From the NCBI GenBank assembly GCA_025594325.1, contig JANHCV010000018.1, positions 62,001-126,000 of the forward strand: a stretch of DNA of 64,000 bases, read 5' to 3'. The stretch's first letter is position 1; the number at the start of each line of letters is the position of its first letter. The DNA comes from Blastocladiella emersonii ATCC 22665 (taxonomy: Eukaryota; Blastocladiomycota; Blastocladiomycetes; Blastocladiales; Blastocladiaceae). Both the position numbers and the translations under genes were made by a program. Shown here one piece after another: positions 63,278 through 64,000 of the stretch. The notes beneath the pieces were generated by a model, which was not told the DNA's origin, ran no database searches, and saw only the letters and a list, made by a program, of their open reading frames with translations.

Positions 63278-64000
63278 TTAGACGTGGAAGATCCAGGTCC
63301 GCATCTGGTAGTGGACGACCATCATGGCCGTGGACATGACCATGACGGCCGAGGCGAGGATGAGCTGGAGGGGCGAGTTTTTGCGGAGCTCCTGGGCCAG
63401 GTTGGTGAGCAGACTGATGGACATGATCTGGGCAATGAACGGGCCAAAGAAGAGGAACCGCATGCCGGCGGGCATGCGCTGCGCCGACAGAACCTCGGTG
63501 AGCCCGCCCGCCTTCCACACGCTGAGGGCCACGAGCCCGACAAACACGAGGTGCGTCAGGGACGTCGCCGCCGCCAGGTTCTCGAGCCGGCTGGTCGCCG
63601 ACGGCACCGGCTTGTCGGCGTCAATGACCGTCGGCGCGCGCATCGCGCCGATCAGGCCCTTGACCAGCCACAGCAGCGTGTACGCGGCGAACACGGCATG
63701 GGCCGCCGTGGTGACGGGGACCACAAACTCGGCCGACTCGGTGTACGACACGGGCTCGAAAGCGACGGGGCCCTCGCGGCCGACCGCGTTCGTGACGAGG
63801 TACCAGCTGGGCGCATTGGACTCGGTGCCGCCGGGGAAGATTGCGGCCGTGAAGGCGGGCGCGTCGCGCTGGCCGCTCGCGGCCGCGGAGAACACGATTA
63901 GGTCGCCCGCGCGGCGCACCGAACCGTCGGCGGGCAGCGTCGAGGACTGGGTCGGGGTGAGCTCGATGGCGGTGGGTGCGGACGCGCCGGCAATGGACGC
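63278..64000 (-). CDS. Multispan membrane protein, C-terminal 240 residues (5' partial)
   Basis: Stop TAA at 63280-63278; the frame stays open to the right edge, so the gene starts outside the window. The visible part begins with about 90 soluble-looking, probably lumenal or extracellular residues (ELTPTQSSTLPADGSVRRAG, then APSWYLVTNAVGREG). Four hydrophobic helices follow: TAAHAVFAAYTLLWLVKGLI, LTHLVFVGLVALSVW, FLFFGPFIAQIMSISLLTNL and LILASAVMVMSTAMMVVHYQ. It ends in RTWIFHV. I do not recognise the family. Strong C/G third-position bias and uninterrupted frame support a real gene. Confidence 0.65.
   Translation of the reverse strand, partial: ASIAGASAPTAIELTPTQSSTLPADGSVRRAGDLIVFSAAASGQRDAPAFTAAIFPGGTESNAPSWYLVTNAVGREGPVAFEPVSYTESAEFVVPVTTAAHAVFAAYTLLWLVKGLIGAMRAPTVIDADKPVPSATSRLENLAAATSLTHLVFVGLVALSVWKAGGLTEVLSAQRMPAGMRFLFFGPFIAQIMSISLLTNLAQELRKNSPLQLILASAVMVMSTAMMVVHYQMRTWIFHV

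Noticed and set aside
1-64000. tRNA, rRNA, snoRNA or CRISPR features
   Set aside because: No cloverleaf with a GGTTCGANTCC-type B box, no rRNA core sequence and no regularly spaced repeats with unique spacers were seen by eye; a covariance-model scan would be decisive.

Overview
The window looks like nuclear DNA of a basidiomycete yeast. It is very GC-rich, codons end mostly in C or G, and genes carry many short introns (mostly 55-90 nt) with GTACGT/GTRCG donors, CTGAC/CTCAC branch points and TAG or CAG acceptors. That style fits Tremellomycetes and perhaps Trichosporonales, which is an inference from splicing style and composition. No rRNA, tRNA, CRISPR array or intact transposase was seen.

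The dominant structure is a huge, almost perfect inverted repeat. Bases 23411-35666 (12,256 bp) reappear reverse-complemented at 49757-62012, and paired positions add up to 85423 across the whole arm, so there is no net indel. I found a single base difference (27133 versus 58290). The arms enclose a 14,090-bp single-copy spacer. Each arm carries a 1133-aa lineage-specific membrane/polyQ protein gene, a JmjC (FIH-type) hydroxylase gene, and about 6 kb of gene-free DNA that is itself related to another stretch at 12.75-14.84 kb.

Left of the arms: the end of an SRP40/Nopp140-type nucleolar gene; a full-length seven-exon CYFIP/Sra-1 homologue (WAVE-complex subunit); RPB5 with an unrecognisable 5' part; an intact ketopantoate-reductase-like gene; and a lineage-specific protein with three internal repeats. 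From 16.9 to 23.4 kb lies a field of broken genes: a chimera of an MLH1 5' fragment and a ketopantoate-reductase fragment, a frameshifted SEC10 5' fragment, a five-TM prominin-like gene without a start codon, and a third decayed reductase copy touching the outer edge of the inverted repeat.

The spacer (35.67-49.76 kb) is an ordinary gene-dense block: inositol polyphosphate multikinase, an SFI1-type centrin-binding protein, a DUF1746/Dsc4-like membrane protein, a C7orf25/DUF1308 protein, mitochondrial ribosomal proteins mS45 and uS5m, a GPI-anchored wall protein between them, and a GABA-B-like class C GPCR with a PH-like tail. Right of the second arm is a gene-poor kilobase and the 3' part of a multispan membrane protein gene running off the edge.

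The genes do not form one pathway. The interest lies in genome architecture (recent inverted duplication beside a graveyard of gene fragments) and in two signalling or cytoskeletal genes, CYFIP and the class C GPCR, that are unexpected in a Dikarya yeast.
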